NCBI GenBank assembly: GCA_031262105.1
Contig: JAISIH010000056.1
Coordinates: 1 to 54,818, forward strand
Reading direction: 5' to 3'
DNA: 54,818 nucleotides
DNA from: Ruminococcus sp.
GTDB taxonomy: Bacteria > Bacillota > Clostridia > Oscillospirales > Ruminococcaceae
Shown here: piece after piece, positions 25,330-33,790 of the stretch
Position numbering within the stretch: position 1 is the stretch's first letter
Layout of the letters: each line of letters starts with the position of its first letter
The notes under the pieces: model-generated
The model's database searches: none
What the model was told of the DNA's origin: nothing
The model's input: only the letters and a program-made list of their open reading frames with translations
Translations under genes and position numbers: made by a program

Positions 25330-25358
25330 ATATTATCAAAAAGAAAGTAATTTGTCAA
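25330..25358 (-). promoter_or_regulatory. Probable promoter for mazG-hup
   Basis: On the minus strand TTGACA (25358-25353), 17 bp, TAATAT (25335-25330). Just downstream lies AATCGTTTTC (25313-25322), the core of the repeated 15-bp motif but with degenerate ends. Confidence 0.5.
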
Positions 25359-25441
25359 GTAAAATCGTAAAAAAAATCTTAATTGTATAAAAATAATTTT
25401 AGGGATTAAAATAATCGTATAATTTATTGAAGGTAATTTTC

Positions 25442-26470
25442 ATGAGCAGAAAAATTTCACGCGCCAGTTGTTTGATGGAACACCGCGTTCCGATAACCGC
25501 ATATGCCTCAATTGTCGGGAAGGAAGAGTCGGAAGGTCCTCTCGGGAGGTATTTCGACGAATCGTCGGATGATGCGTATTTCGGGCGGGATACTTGGGAG
25601 CAGGGCGAGGCGGAACTACTTCATAAGACGGTTAAGCTTGCGGTAAAAAAAGCCGGAATTTCTGAGCGGGACCTTGACTACGTCGTCGCCGGCGACCTTC
25701 TTAACCAATGTGTGAGTTCGACTTACGGCATAAACGGGCTTGATGTTCCTTATATTGGAATTTACAGCGCGTGTTCGACCGTTGCGGAGGGGCTTATGCT
25801 CGGTGCAATGCTCACCGACAGCGGTTTATCCCAAAATTTGATAGTTTCAACATCATCGCATTTTGCGGCGGCTGAACGTCAATTTCGATTTCCGCTTCAT
25901 TACGGCGGTGTCAGAACGCCGACAGCCCAGTGGACTTGCACTGCTTCCGGCGCGGTAATAATCTCGGCGGAAGATTCGCCCCTCGACTGCGCGGATGCGC
26001 CGGTTATAAAGGCGGTTACAACCGGGAAGATTGTTGACTACGGGGTTGTTGACGCGTCTAATATGGGGGCGGCGATGGCTCCTGCGGCGGCGGATACGAT
26101 AAAAACGTTTTTTTCCGATACGAAGATGAAGCCGACGGATTTTGACGCAATTGTTACCGGTGATCTGGGCAGAGTCGGAACAAAACTTCTGCACAAACTG
26201 CTTGAAGCAGATAATATTGACATTTCGGCGGTACATGAGGACTGCGGCAGTCTTATCTTTGACGACAACGTTCAGGACGTACACGCGGGCGGTTCGGGTG
26301 CGGGCTGTTCGGCATCGGTGCTTTGCGCGTATTTTCTCCCGAAACTTAAAAAGCGGGAGCTTAAAAATATCCTCTTTTGCGCAACAGGCGCGTTAATGTC
26401 AACAACGGTAAGTCAGCAGGGAAGCTCAATTCCCTGTATCTGCCATGCCGTGCATATTTCGGCAGTGTAA
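25442..26470 (+). CDS. spoVAD: Stage V sporulation protein AD
   Basis: 342 residues from the ATG at 25442 (GAAGGTAA upstream). SpoVAD has a thiolase-like fold, sits on the inner spore membrane and binds dipicolinic acid for uptake into the forespore. Family segments: AYASIVGKEESEGPLG, FGRDTWEQGEAEL, DLLNQCVSSTYG, GIYSACSTVAEGL, SSHFAAAERQFRFP, QWTCTASGA and GDLGRVG. Followed by spoVAE after 78 bp, but the usual upstream spoVAC is absent; mazG is divergent instead. A sigma-G promoter is expected, but I could not identify one with confidence. Confidence 0.95.
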   Translation: MSRKISRASCLMEHRVPITAYASIVGKEESEGPLGRYFDESSDDAYFGRDTWEQGEAELLHKTVKLAVKKAGISERDLDYVVAGDLLNQCVSSTYGINGLDVPYIGIYSACSTVAEGLMLGAMLTDSGLSQNLIVSTSSHFAAAERQFRFPLHYGGVRTPTAQWTCTASGAVIISAEDSPLDCADAPVIKAVTTGKIVDYGVVDASNMGAAMAPAAADTIKTFFSDTKMKPTDFDAIVTGDLGRVGTKLLHKLLEADNIDISAVHEDCGSLIFDDNVQDVHAGGSGAGCSASVLCAYFLPKLKKRELKNILFCATGALMSTTVSQQGSSIPCICHAVHISAV

Positions 26471-26548
26471 CTTTAATTTTGGGAATAACATGAAAGTACA
26501 ACCTTTCAAACCTTTTTGTGCCGCGATCAAAGCGGAATGGTGTTTATT

Positions 26549-26914
26549 ATGATATTTGACTTTATAAAATGCTTTATAGTCGGCGGACTTTTCTGCGCCG
26601 CAGGGCAGCTTCTCATTTCTTACACAAAATTAACTCCGGCGAGAATTCTTGTTGCGTTTGTTGTAGCGGGGGTTGTACTCGGGGCTTTCGGCGTATACGA
26701 GCCGCTCATTGAGTTTGCGGGGGCGGGGGCAACAGTTCCGCTGACGGGATTCGGCGCGAACCTTGCACGAGGCATACGCGAGGCGGTTGACGAACGGGGG
26801 CTTATCGGCGCATTGACAGGCGGTTTAACAGCCGCATCAGGAGGCATTTCGGCAGCACTGCTGTTCGGGCTTCTTGTGGCGTTAATTTTCAAATCGAAGA
26901 CGAAACAAACGTAA
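26549..26914 (+). CDS. spoVAE: Stage V sporulation protein AE (SpoVAEB type)
   Basis: 121 residues from ATG 26549, chosen because family members start just before the first helix (FDFIKCFIVGGLFCAAGQLL). Three to four membrane helices; conserved segments TKLTPARILVAFVVAGVVLG and GFGANLARGIREAVDERGLIGALTGGL. It is part of the channel that moves calcium dipicolinate across the forespore inner membrane during sporulation and germination. The neighbouring spoVAD supports the assignment. Confidence 0.93.
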   Translation: MIFDFIKCFIVGGLFCAAGQLLISYTKLTPARILVAFVVAGVVLGAFGVYEPLIEFAGAGATVPLTGFGANLARGIREAVDERGLIGALTGGLTAASGGISAALLFGLLVALIFKSKTKQT

Positions 26915-26926
26915 GGGGGTGAAGTA

Positions 26927-28252
26927 TTGAACACAAGAAGTAAATGGATGTATGGCATAGGCAATGCGGGGGCGCAGTTTATCTGGACATTTACGGGGTC
27001 ATTTTTGACGCAGTATTATACCGACAGCGTATTTGTGTCGGCGGCGTTTATAGGGACTATGATGCTTGTTATGCGGCTTGCGGACGGGATTACCGATATT
27101 TTGCAGGGGATACTCATTGAGAAGACGCATACGCGGTTTGGGAAGGCGAGACCTTGGCTCATTATCTCGATTATACCGCTTCTTTTGACGACGGTGCTTG
27201 TCTTTAATGTACCGCAAAGCCTTTCGGGGACTGGAAAGAGCATCTATATTTGCGTAACCTACTTCCTTATGGCGACGGTTTTTTATACAATGTTTTCGCT
27301 TGGATATTGGGCGATGCTTCCGCTTGTCGCGAATGACGAGAAGGAGCGGGCGGGACTGTCTGCCGCGGCGAATATCTGCGGATTTGTTTCGGGAACGCTC
27401 ATCTCGGTTATAACCGTTCCGATCCTTAACGCGCTGGGCGGGTCGGGGTCACAGATGGCTTGGAGAGTCGTTGCGGTTGTGTTTTCATTATTTGCGCTTG
27501 TGCTTTCCGTTGCGTGCGTTGTCTGCACGAAAGAGAGGAAGAAGCAAACGGCGGCTAAGACTAAGCCCGTTAGAATTAAAACAAGCGTAAGGGAGCTTCT
27601 TCACACAAAATATTTCTATATCGCAGTCGGCTTCGCGGTTTGTACCTCTATGATCGGGGCAATTGTCCTCGGTGCGCCGCTCTATTTCTGTCGGGACGTA
27701 CTCGGCAACTCGAACTACTACCCCTACCTTGCGCTTGTCTACAGCGTTACAACGGTCGCTGCGCTGTGGGTTGCGCCGAAACTTTATGAAATCGCCGGGA
27801 AGCGGCGGGTTATGTATATGGGGTGCGTTGTCGCAATCCTCGGGCGAATTGCCGGAATTTTTAACCCCTATAGCCTTGCATTAACCCTCGTCGGGACGTT
27901 CATAACCGCAATCGGTATGTCAATGTATACTGCCGGGGCTTGGACGCTTGCTTCGGAGATTGTCGATTATCTTGAACCGCGCTTGGGTACGCGGATTGAG
28001 GGGCTTGCGACGACGGCGACTTCCTTCGGGAATAAAGTCGGAACAGGTTTCGGAGCGGCGGCACTGGGCTGGTCGCTCGCGTACGGCGGCTATAACGCAA
28101 GACTTCCAGCACAGGGGGTTGCCGTGCAGAAAGCGGAGATATTCCTGCTCTACTTCATGCCGATGATCCTTTGTGCAATAAGCTTCTTCCTCATAAGGGC
28201 ATGGAAAATCTCAACCGAAAAGAAGCTTCGCCCCCTCAAAGCAATCGGTTAA
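26927..28252 (+). CDS. GPH-family sugar:cation symporter
   Basis: 441-residue membrane carrier of the glycoside-pentoside-hexuronide family (MFS clan), with about 12 hydrophobic helices. Signatures: MYGIGNAGAQFIWTFTGSFLTQYYTD at the start, DGITDILQGILIEKTHTRFGKARPW (about 49-73; the family DPxxG-like loop and RFGKxRPW), and SLGYWAMLPLVANDEKER. Substrate is unknown. The start is a TTG at 26927 behind GGGGGTGA, 12 bp after spoVAE, so it is in the sporulation operon by position, which is odd for a sugar carrier. Confidence 0.9.
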   Translation: MNTRSKWMYGIGNAGAQFIWTFTGSFLTQYYTDSVFVSAAFIGTMMLVMRLADGITDILQGILIEKTHTRFGKARPWLIISIIPLLLTTVLVFNVPQSLSGTGKSIYICVTYFLMATVFYTMFSLGYWAMLPLVANDEKERAGLSAAANICGFVSGTLISVITVPILNALGGSGSQMAWRVVAVVFSLFALVLSVACVVCTKERKKQTAAKTKPVRIKTSVRELLHTKYFYIAVGFAVCTSMIGAIVLGAPLYFCRDVLGNSNYYPYLALVYSVTTVAALWVAPKLYEIAGKRRVMYMGCVVAILGRIAGIFNPYSLALTLVGTFITAIGMSMYTAGAWTLASEIVDYLEPRLGTRIEGLATTATSFGNKVGTGFGAAALGWSLAYGGYNARLPAQGVAVQKAEIFLLYFMPMILCAISFFLIRAWKISTEKKLRPLKAIG

Positions 28253-28288
28253 AATTAATCACAAAACTTTTACAGTTTGATTATATTG

Positions 28289-28317
28289 TTGCAAAAAATC
28301 TTCGGGTGTGGTATTAT
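28289..28317 (+). promoter_or_regulatory. Sigma-A promoter for the DUF4349 lipoprotein gene
   Basis: TTGCAA (28289-28294), 17 bp, TATTAT (28312-28317), 40 bp before the start codon. Confidence 0.65.
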
Positions 28318-28356
28318 TGTATCAGCCCGAAGATTTTGACTTTCAGGAGGTTATGA

Positions 28357-29388
28357 ATGAAGAAAAGATTAATTCCGCTTATTGCCGTATTTGTGCTTGC
28401 GCTTAACGCTTGTTCAAGCGGAAGCGCATCGAGCAGTTATGACGGTGCTTCGGCTGCTGCGGAAACTGCCGCCGTGAATTATAGCGATGCAATGTCTGCT
28501 AATGGCGCCGGTTATAACGAAAGCGCAGGCGCGGAACTGCCCGACGCGGAAGAATCCGAAAAGATGATTATCCGCAACGCCGATATTACAATCCAAACCC
28601 TCAATCTTGATGAAACTTACGGCAAACTCACCGCGAAGCTTTACGAACTCGGCGGAACAATACATACCGAGCAGACCGAAAAAACCGATTTTTCCGCCCA
28701 CGCAAACGCTGTTTTTAAGCTTCCGCCGCGAAATTTAGATGCGTTTGTTGCATACGCAGACGAGTGCGGAAGGGTTACTAACAAGAGCATTTCTTCCGAA
28801 GATATTACAGCCCAATATATCGACACCGAAATCCGCCTTGAAAATAAGCGGCGCAACCTCGAGAAATTTTATCAATACCTCGACGAAGCGTATAATTCCG
28901 AAGACGTCATAAGAATTCAGCGTGAGATCGACCAGATTACCTCCGATATCGAGAGCTACCAAGGGCAGCTTAACTATTGGAGCAGAAGCGTTGCAGAATC
29001 GCAGGTGAATATTTCAATCCGTCAGCTTCAGGACCCGAACGAGATTGAGATTGAAGACGTAGAATTCTCGACACTTTCCGCCGAAAACATGGGCAAGATA
29101 ATGTCAAACGGCATTAAAAAATGCGCGGACGTTATAATTACGCTGTTCCAGTGGCTGATTATCATTATAGTTACGCTTCTGCCGGTAATACTTGTTGTCG
29201 CAGTGATACTCGCAATCATCTTCCTCCGCAGAAAATTCCTCGACAAGAAGCACCCCGAGCGTGTCGAAGAGCGAAAGCTTGCGAAAGAGCGGATTAATGC
29301 GGCGAGAAACTATCAGGCAACGCGCAGTTATCAGCAAAATTCGACCGATAATACAAATAATCCCGGCTATAAAAAGCCTCCGCAATAA
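28357..29388 (+). CDS. DUF4349 domain lipoprotein
   Basis: 343 residues. A lipoprotein signal with lipobox LNAC at about residues 16-19 is followed by a Ser/Ala/Gly-rich spacer. The DUF4349 domain runs from about 68 to 235: RNADITIQTLNLDETYGKL, FKLPPRNLDAFV, AQYIDTEIRLENKRRNLEKFYQYL, YWSRSVAESQVNISIRQL. It ends in a membrane helix (about 258-288) and a charged Gln/Asn-rich cytoplasmic tail. Family function is unknown. It stands alone between a promoter and a strong terminator. Confidence 0.9.
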   Translation: MKKRLIPLIAVFVLALNACSSGSASSSYDGASAAAETAAVNYSDAMSANGAGYNESAGAELPDAEESEKMIIRNADITIQTLNLDETYGKLTAKLYELGGTIHTEQTEKTDFSAHANAVFKLPPRNLDAFVAYADECGRVTNKSISSEDITAQYIDTEIRLENKRRNLEKFYQYLDEAYNSEDVIRIQREIDQITSDIESYQGQLNYWSRSVAESQVNISIRQLQDPNEIEIEDVEFSTLSAENMGKIMSNGIKKCADVIITLFQWLIIIIVTLLPVILVVAVILAIIFLRRKFLDKKHPERVEERKLAKERINAARNYQATRSYQQNSTDNTNNPGYKKPPQ

Positions 29389-29393
29389 ACCCC

Positions 29394-29430
29394 AAAAATC
29401 GTACCTGTGAAAACGGGTACGATTTTTTTA
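29394..29430. terminator. Bidirectional terminator between the DUF4349 and DUF368 genes
   Basis: AAAAATCGTACC and GGTACGATTTTT form a 12-bp stem around the loop TGTGAAAACG, followed by a T-run on the plus strand. Confidence 0.88.
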
Positions 29431-30255
29431 TCAGTCCGCGAATTTTTCAAGAAGCGTCGGGAGCGGCAGCGCGATTAGCAGAATCACAAGCCCGGTTATG
29501 TTCGCGGCAGTTATTGCAAACGTCTCATACGGGAAAAGCGACGGAAGCGACCCGGCAACAAATCCCCCGATAACGCAATACGTGACCTTCCGCTTGTTTT
29601 TAAGGAGCCATGCGATCGGCTTTGCGGAGATGAATATTCCCGCAAGGCAGAATATGACGAAGATTGCAAGAGTCGGAATGTTCTCAAACGGGTGTGCTAT
29701 TGCATCGGTGAGCATATAGTAAATCCCGAGAACGAGCATCATTGCCGAGCCTGAAAGCCCGGGAAGAACCATTGCGGCGGCGGTTATAATCCCGCCCGCG
29801 GCAAGTTTTATTATGTTTACGGCGGAGAGTGTTGCCGCCCCGCTGTTCTCCGGCGTTTTAAGCTGATACAGCCACAGCAGAACTATTACTGCCGCGCCGA
29901 TTAAGAACGGGATTATATCGAGAGGCTTAAGTTTCTCCGTCTTAGTACCCTCTTTGTAAAATATGGGAATACTCCCGACGACGATACCGAAAAAGAACAT
30001 CTTCGTTTGAATTGGGAAGTGTATGTCAAGGAAATTGCTGATTAAAACCGCCGCGATAACGATCCCGACGACCATCCCCCCGACAACAGGGAGCAGAAGC
30101 GGCATATTTTTTATGAGCTTTTTAATATTGAGTGTAACGGCGTTGAGGAGGTCGTCGTATATTTTCAGTATGATGGCAATCGTTCCGCCGCCGACGCTTA
30201 CCCATGTGGCAATGCCCATCAAAATTCCGATAACGAAGCGTTTTAAGATTAACAT
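29431..30255 (-). CDS. DUF368 (PopT-type) polyprenyl-phosphate transporter
   Basis: 274-residue polytopic membrane protein of the DUF368 family. Published work identified DUF368 members (PopT) as transporters that recycle undecaprenyl phosphate across the membrane for cell-wall synthesis. Here there are about eight hydrophobic helices, with conserved segments GIATWVSVGGGTIAIILKIYDDL near the start and AMVLPGLSGSAMMLVLGIYYML (about 160-181) in the second half, matching the two inverted re-entrant regions of the family. Note VSVGGGT where most members have VPGVSGGT. Monocistronic on the minus strand. Confidence 0.88.
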   Translation of the reverse strand: MLILKRFVIGILMGIATWVSVGGGTIAIILKIYDDLLNAVTLNIKKLIKNMPLLLPVVGGMVVGIVIAAVLISNFLDIHFPIQTKMFFFGIVVGSIPIFYKEGTKTEKLKPLDIIPFLIGAAVIVLLWLYQLKTPENSGAATLSAVNIIKLAAGGIITAAAMVLPGLSGSAMMLVLGIYYMLTDAIAHPFENIPTLAIFVIFCLAGIFISAKPIAWLLKNKRKVTYCVIGGFVAGSLPSLFPYETFAITAANITGLVILLIALPLPTLLEKFAD

Positions 30256-30342
30256 AATTCACCCTAAAAAAACATATATTTTTTCCATTTTATTATTATA
30301 CCATAAATCCTAACATTTTTCAATCTTTTTCGTCAAAAATTA

Positions 30343-30371
30343 TTGACAAACCGTTCCACACGTGATATAAT
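30343..30371 (+). promoter_or_regulatory. Consensus sigma-A promoter for the zinc-ribbon protein at 30421
   Basis: TTGACA (30343-30348), 17 bp, TATAAT (30366-30371): perfect consensus. Confidence 0.85.
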
Positions 30372-30420
30372 ATAATATGGTAATTTGTGCTGATTAAAAT
30401 TCGCGGGAGGGCAGCCTCTG

Positions 30421-31218
30421 ATGATATGTCCCAAATGTAACTCAGAAATAACGGAAGATACCGATTTTTGCGGAATCTGCGGCGCGAAGCTTGCGGATTT
30501 TGACGAGGCGGATTTTCTCGACAATCACTCAAAAAGCAACCGCCAGATCAAGCAGGAACGGCGTAAAGCTTTAAGGAAAAAGCTTATGTCGCGCATTAAG
30601 CTTGCAGGGGGAATCCTTGCCGTAATCGCGGTCGTGGTTGTTGCTGTTTTAATAATATCATCGCTTAAGCGTTCCGAGGGCGAGCGAATCTTCGCCGGAG
30701 TCCCTCTCGGGCGGAATGTTGAGATTGCCGATAAGGAAACCGGCGTATCCTTCGAGGTTTATTCGGAGTACGAAGTTTTAGCGAAAATCAGCGCATATAG
30801 TTACATCTGCGAGTCTGACGCTTCTGTTACGGTCGAGGGGATTGCGCTTCCCGAGTGGGCGGTGCTTCTTACAAAAAATGCCCAAAATAACATAAGCAGA
30901 GTCTCCTATTACGAATTCGCCGCGCTCAGTTCTTCGTGGAAAGGCACAAAACACGATACGAAGATAGCGATAACCGACATAACCTACGGGCAGAAACTTC
31001 AAGACGTGAATAAGATGCTTAAAATGTCGCCCTACGCTATGATTGCGACGCTCGACAACAACACAACCGAATGTATCTACCGCTACAACGCCCCCGACGA
31101 AGACGGCAACAACCGCGTCTATAACCTCAGCGTTTTCATAGACGACGCGGACGACACCGTTAAGGACGTTTTCGAGTCAGAACTCGACTACATCGGCTTC
31201 TTCCTGTCGGCGAATTAA
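30421..31218 (+). CDS. Zinc-ribbon single-pass membrane protein
   Basis: 265 residues, not assigned. Starts with a zinc ribbon of two CxxC pairs (MICPKCNSE ... CGICGAKL, residues 1-24), then a charged segment, one membrane helix (about 58-80) and an external domain of about 180 residues with no recognised motif. The arrangement resembles many Firmicute stress- or envelope-sensing membrane proteins. Start ATG behind GGGAGGG, from a consensus promoter at 30343-30371. A 117-residue membrane protein gene follows. Confidence 0.7.
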   Translation: MICPKCNSEITEDTDFCGICGAKLADFDEADFLDNHSKSNRQIKQERRKALRKKLMSRIKLAGGILAVIAVVVVAVLIISSLKRSEGERIFAGVPLGRNVEIADKETGVSFEVYSEYEVLAKISAYSYICESDASVTVEGIALPEWAVLLTKNAQNNISRVSYYEFAALSSSWKGTKHDTKIAITDITYGQKLQDVNKMLKMSPYAMIATLDNNTTECIYRYNAPDEDGNNRVYNLSVFIDDADDTVKDVFESELDYIGFFLSAN

Positions 31219-31279
31219 CGGTGCGGGAGGAACAAAGCGTGTGTGTGGGAGGGGCAAAACTTCTTTCAGGTGAATTTTT

Positions 31280-31633
31280 ATGCGTAAATATTTTTCGGAT
31301 TACATAAACTATATTGCGGCGATACTGCAAACTGCGGAAGCGGGGACACTTTCGGAACCCCTCGACGATGCTTTTTATGCGCGGTTTGAAACAATGCTTT
31401 CGCGCATGAAGCACGAGAGGATATGTCATCTTTTGGTAACCGTTCTCTTCGCGATATTAACCGTTATGTCGCTCGGGATCTTGATGCAGACGCCTGGACT
31501 TCAATCTGCACTGCTATTCTTGCTGTTTTTGATACTTGTTGTGCCGTATGTTCACCATTATTATTTCTTAGAAAACGGCGTACAAAAATTATATAAATTA
31601 TGGGATAAGCTTAAAAATTTAAGCAAATCGTAA
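31280..31633 (+). CDS. Small two-helix membrane protein
   Basis: 117 residues, not recognised. An amphipathic start of about 55 residues precedes two adjacent hydrophobic helices (about 54-72 and 76-96), then a basic tail (KLYKLWDKLKNLSKS). Lies 61 bp after the zinc-ribbon gene and 22 bp before the EAL gene, in the same direction, so the three are probably one transcript. Ribosome-binding site is CAGGTG. Confidence 0.6.
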   Translation: MRKYFSDYINYIAAILQTAEAGTLSEPLDDAFYARFETMLSRMKHERICHLLVTVLFAILTVMSLGILMQTPGLQSALLFLLFLILVVPYVHHYYFLENGVQKLYKLWDKLKNLSKS

Positions 31634-31655
31634 ACTTATTAGGTGGGTAATCGTT

Positions 31656-32861
31656 ATGGTACAGACAGAAAATTCTATTCGCGAAATGGTCCGGGACGGA
31701 AAAATCTACATAGAATTTCAGCCGATATATTCTCTCAACACCAAGAAGGTTATCGGTATCGAGGAACTTGCGAGGGCAGGGGACGCCGACAATGTAATAA
31801 TGCCGAACGAGCTGTTTTCATGCTTTGAAAACCCGGCAGAACAGGTCGAAATTTTCGGCATATGTGTTACGAAAGCTCTCGAGAGTTTCAGGTATCAGCA
31901 ACAATCCGAGAGCCTTTACATCAACATCGACACCGCGCTTTTAACCCCCGATAAGCGTTACGCCTCCGAACTTGTTAAGAAGACCGCAGAGTACGGCATC
32001 GCCGCGGAAAATATCGTTCTTGAACTCGCGACAAAAAGAATCCGCGATAACTACAGCGTAATGCTCTTTGTGGATTATTGCCGCAAGAACGGCTTTTTAA
32101 TCGCAACCGACAATATCGACGGTTCTCCCGAATCGGTCTCGGCAATCGCAATGATAAACCCCGATATAATTAAGATTGACAGAACTATTATCTCGGGGAT
32201 TGACCGCGATGAAGAGAAGAAAGACGCGTTCAAGGCTGTAACAGCTGCGGCAGGGAAGATCGGCGCGTTAACGATAGCTGTCGGAACGGAGACGGTTGAA
32301 GAGGTTATCGAATGTATACTGCTCGGCGCGGACTATTTCCAAGGGTTTTATTTTTCAAAGCCGGATAAGATTAACCGCATCTTTTCAAACGATGTGCGGT
32401 TAAAGCTTGAGGAAGCCGCCCACCGCCTTAACGTTAATATAAAAAATAACCCGACAGCAGAAAGTGTGCGGATCGAAACCTACAAACGTATTATCTATGA
32501 CCTTGTCGCGACCCTCACGGGTATTCCCGAGGAAGATTATGAGGAAACCCTGCGCCTGTATCTTGACGGACACAACGAGCTTGAATGTGCCTTCATGATG
32601 GACCAGAACGGCTTTCAGATTACCTCAACCGTTATGGGTGTCGGCGCGGAGAGCCTTCCCGGGTTTACGCCCGGTCTCTTGGGGGAAAACCACGGCATCA
32701 AGAATTATTTTTACGCCGTCCGCGAGAGGATCGAAGATCCATTCATCTCCGGCTGGTACACAAGCGCGGCGACCGGCAAACGCTGTAAGACAATTTCATC
32801 GAAGTTTTACGACCACGCCGGGCGAATGATTGTTGTGTCGGTTGACCTTAAGAAATATTAA
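31656..32861 (+). CDS. Degenerate EAL-domain protein with C-terminal sensor domain
   Basis: 401 residues. The N-terminal EAL domain (about 12-245) is recognisable from EFQPIYSLNTKKVIGIEELAR to GADYFQGFYFSKP. Several phosphodiesterase residues are altered: the DDFGTG loop is DNIDGS, the AEGVE loop is AVGTE, and the second Glu of the ELTE segment is missing (ELATK); the Lys of IKID and the first Glu are kept. Cyclic-di-GMP hydrolysis is therefore doubtful, though binding remains possible. The C-terminal 130 residues look like the PAS/Cache-like module found after degenerate EAL in YkuI. The stop codon overlaps that of sigG by 4 bp. Start ATG at 31656. Confidence 0.85.
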   Translation: MVQTENSIREMVRDGKIYIEFQPIYSLNTKKVIGIEELARAGDADNVIMPNELFSCFENPAEQVEIFGICVTKALESFRYQQQSESLYINIDTALLTPDKRYASELVKKTAEYGIAAENIVLELATKRIRDNYSVMLFVDYCRKNGFLIATDNIDGSPESVSAIAMINPDIIKIDRTIISGIDRDEEKKDAFKAVTAAAGKIGALTIAVGTETVEEVIECILLGADYFQGFYFSKPDKINRIFSNDVRLKLEEAAHRLNVNIKNNPTAESVRIETYKRIIYDLVATLTGIPEEDYEETLRLYLDGHNELECAFMMDQNGFQITSTVMGVGAESLPGFTPGLLGENHGIKNYFYAVRERIEDPFISGWYTSAATGKRCKTISSKFYDHAGRMIVVSVDLKKY

Positions 32862-33628
32862 ATATTGCCCTTAATCTTATCAAGCGTGTTCTTCTCGAGG
32901 CGGGAGACTTGAGCTTGACTGATTCCTATTTCGTTTGCGACTTCGACCTGCGTTTTCCCGAGAAAAAACCGCAGATAAAGAATATTCTTTTCGCGTTCGG
33001 AAAGATCGCCGATTGCTTCTTTGAGCAGAATTTCATCAAGCCAGTTGTTGTCGTCATTTTTGTCCCCGACTTGGTCCATAACATAGAGGGTGTCGCCCGC
33101 ATCGGAATATACCGGTTCAAAAAGCGAGACAGGCTCTGTTACGCTTTCAAGGGCGATAACCACCGCGCTTTCCGGCGATTCAATCATCTTCGCAATCTGT
33201 GCTATTGACGGCTCTTTTTGAGTTTTACTCTGTAAAATCTCCTTCGCCTGCATAGCGCGATAGGCAAGATCCCGCAGGGAGCGGCTTACACGGATGGGGT
33301 TGTTGTCCCGCATATAGCGGCGAACCTCCCCGGCAATCATCGGCACAGCGTATGTCGAAAACCGCACGTCAAGATCGGTGTTGAAATTGTCAATCGACTT
33401 CATAAGCCCAATACAGCCTACCTGAAAGAGATCGTCGGCATTTTCGCCCCGCCCCATGAATTTTTGTATAACCGATAAAACAAGCCGCAGATTCCCCGAA
33501 ATAAGGAGATCGCGGGCGTGCCTGTCGCCGTTTTTGTAGCGGTGCAAAAGCGTGGTCTTCTCCTCTTCGGACAAAACCTTGAGCTTTGATGTATCAACGC
33601 CGCTTATATCAACCTTGTTGTAATGCAT
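32858..33628 (-). CDS. sigG: RNA polymerase sporulation sigma factor SigG
   Basis: 256 residues. Directs late forespore transcription. Region 2: GNLRLVLSVIQKFMGRGENADDLFQVGCIGLMKSIDNF; the promoter-recognition helix reads FSTYAVPMIAGEVRRYMRDNNPIRVSRSLRDLAYRA, which is diagnostic for SigG/SigF, and the KVDISGVDTSKLKVL start is that of SigG. Region 4 ends in an HTH (TQVEVANEIGISQAQVSRLEK). It is alone here; the usual neighbour sigE-spoIIGA is absent. Convergent with the EAL gene and sharing 4 bp with its end, with no terminator between. GGGG-type ribosome-binding site precedes the start. Confidence 0.95.
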   Translation of the reverse strand: MHYNKVDISGVDTSKLKVLSEEEKTTLLHRYKNGDRHARDLLISGNLRLVLSVIQKFMGRGENADDLFQVGCIGLMKSIDNFNTDLDVRFSTYAVPMIAGEVRRYMRDNNPIRVSRSLRDLAYRAMQAKEILQSKTQKEPSIAQIAKMIESPESAVVIALESVTEPVSLFEPVYSDAGDTLYVMDQVGDKNDDNNWLDEILLKEAIGDLSEREKNILYLRFFLGKTQVEVANEIGISQAQVSRLEKNTLDKIKGNI

Positions 33629-33790
33629 ACTTTAACCCCTGACTGCTTTCCGATAATTTTCCATATTGGGGATATATGTATTGCATTTTCAGGGAAATTG
33701 TAGTATAATTATTGACAGATGTACTTTTGAATATTCAGTATATAAATTTGTAAAATATGGTATAATAGTCAAAACGAAAGTGAGCATAAG

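Noticed and set aside
25360-25441. Sigma-G promoter for spoVAD
   Set aside because: GTATA and GTATAAT-like elements exist but the spacing is about 26 bp, too long for a sigma-G promoter.
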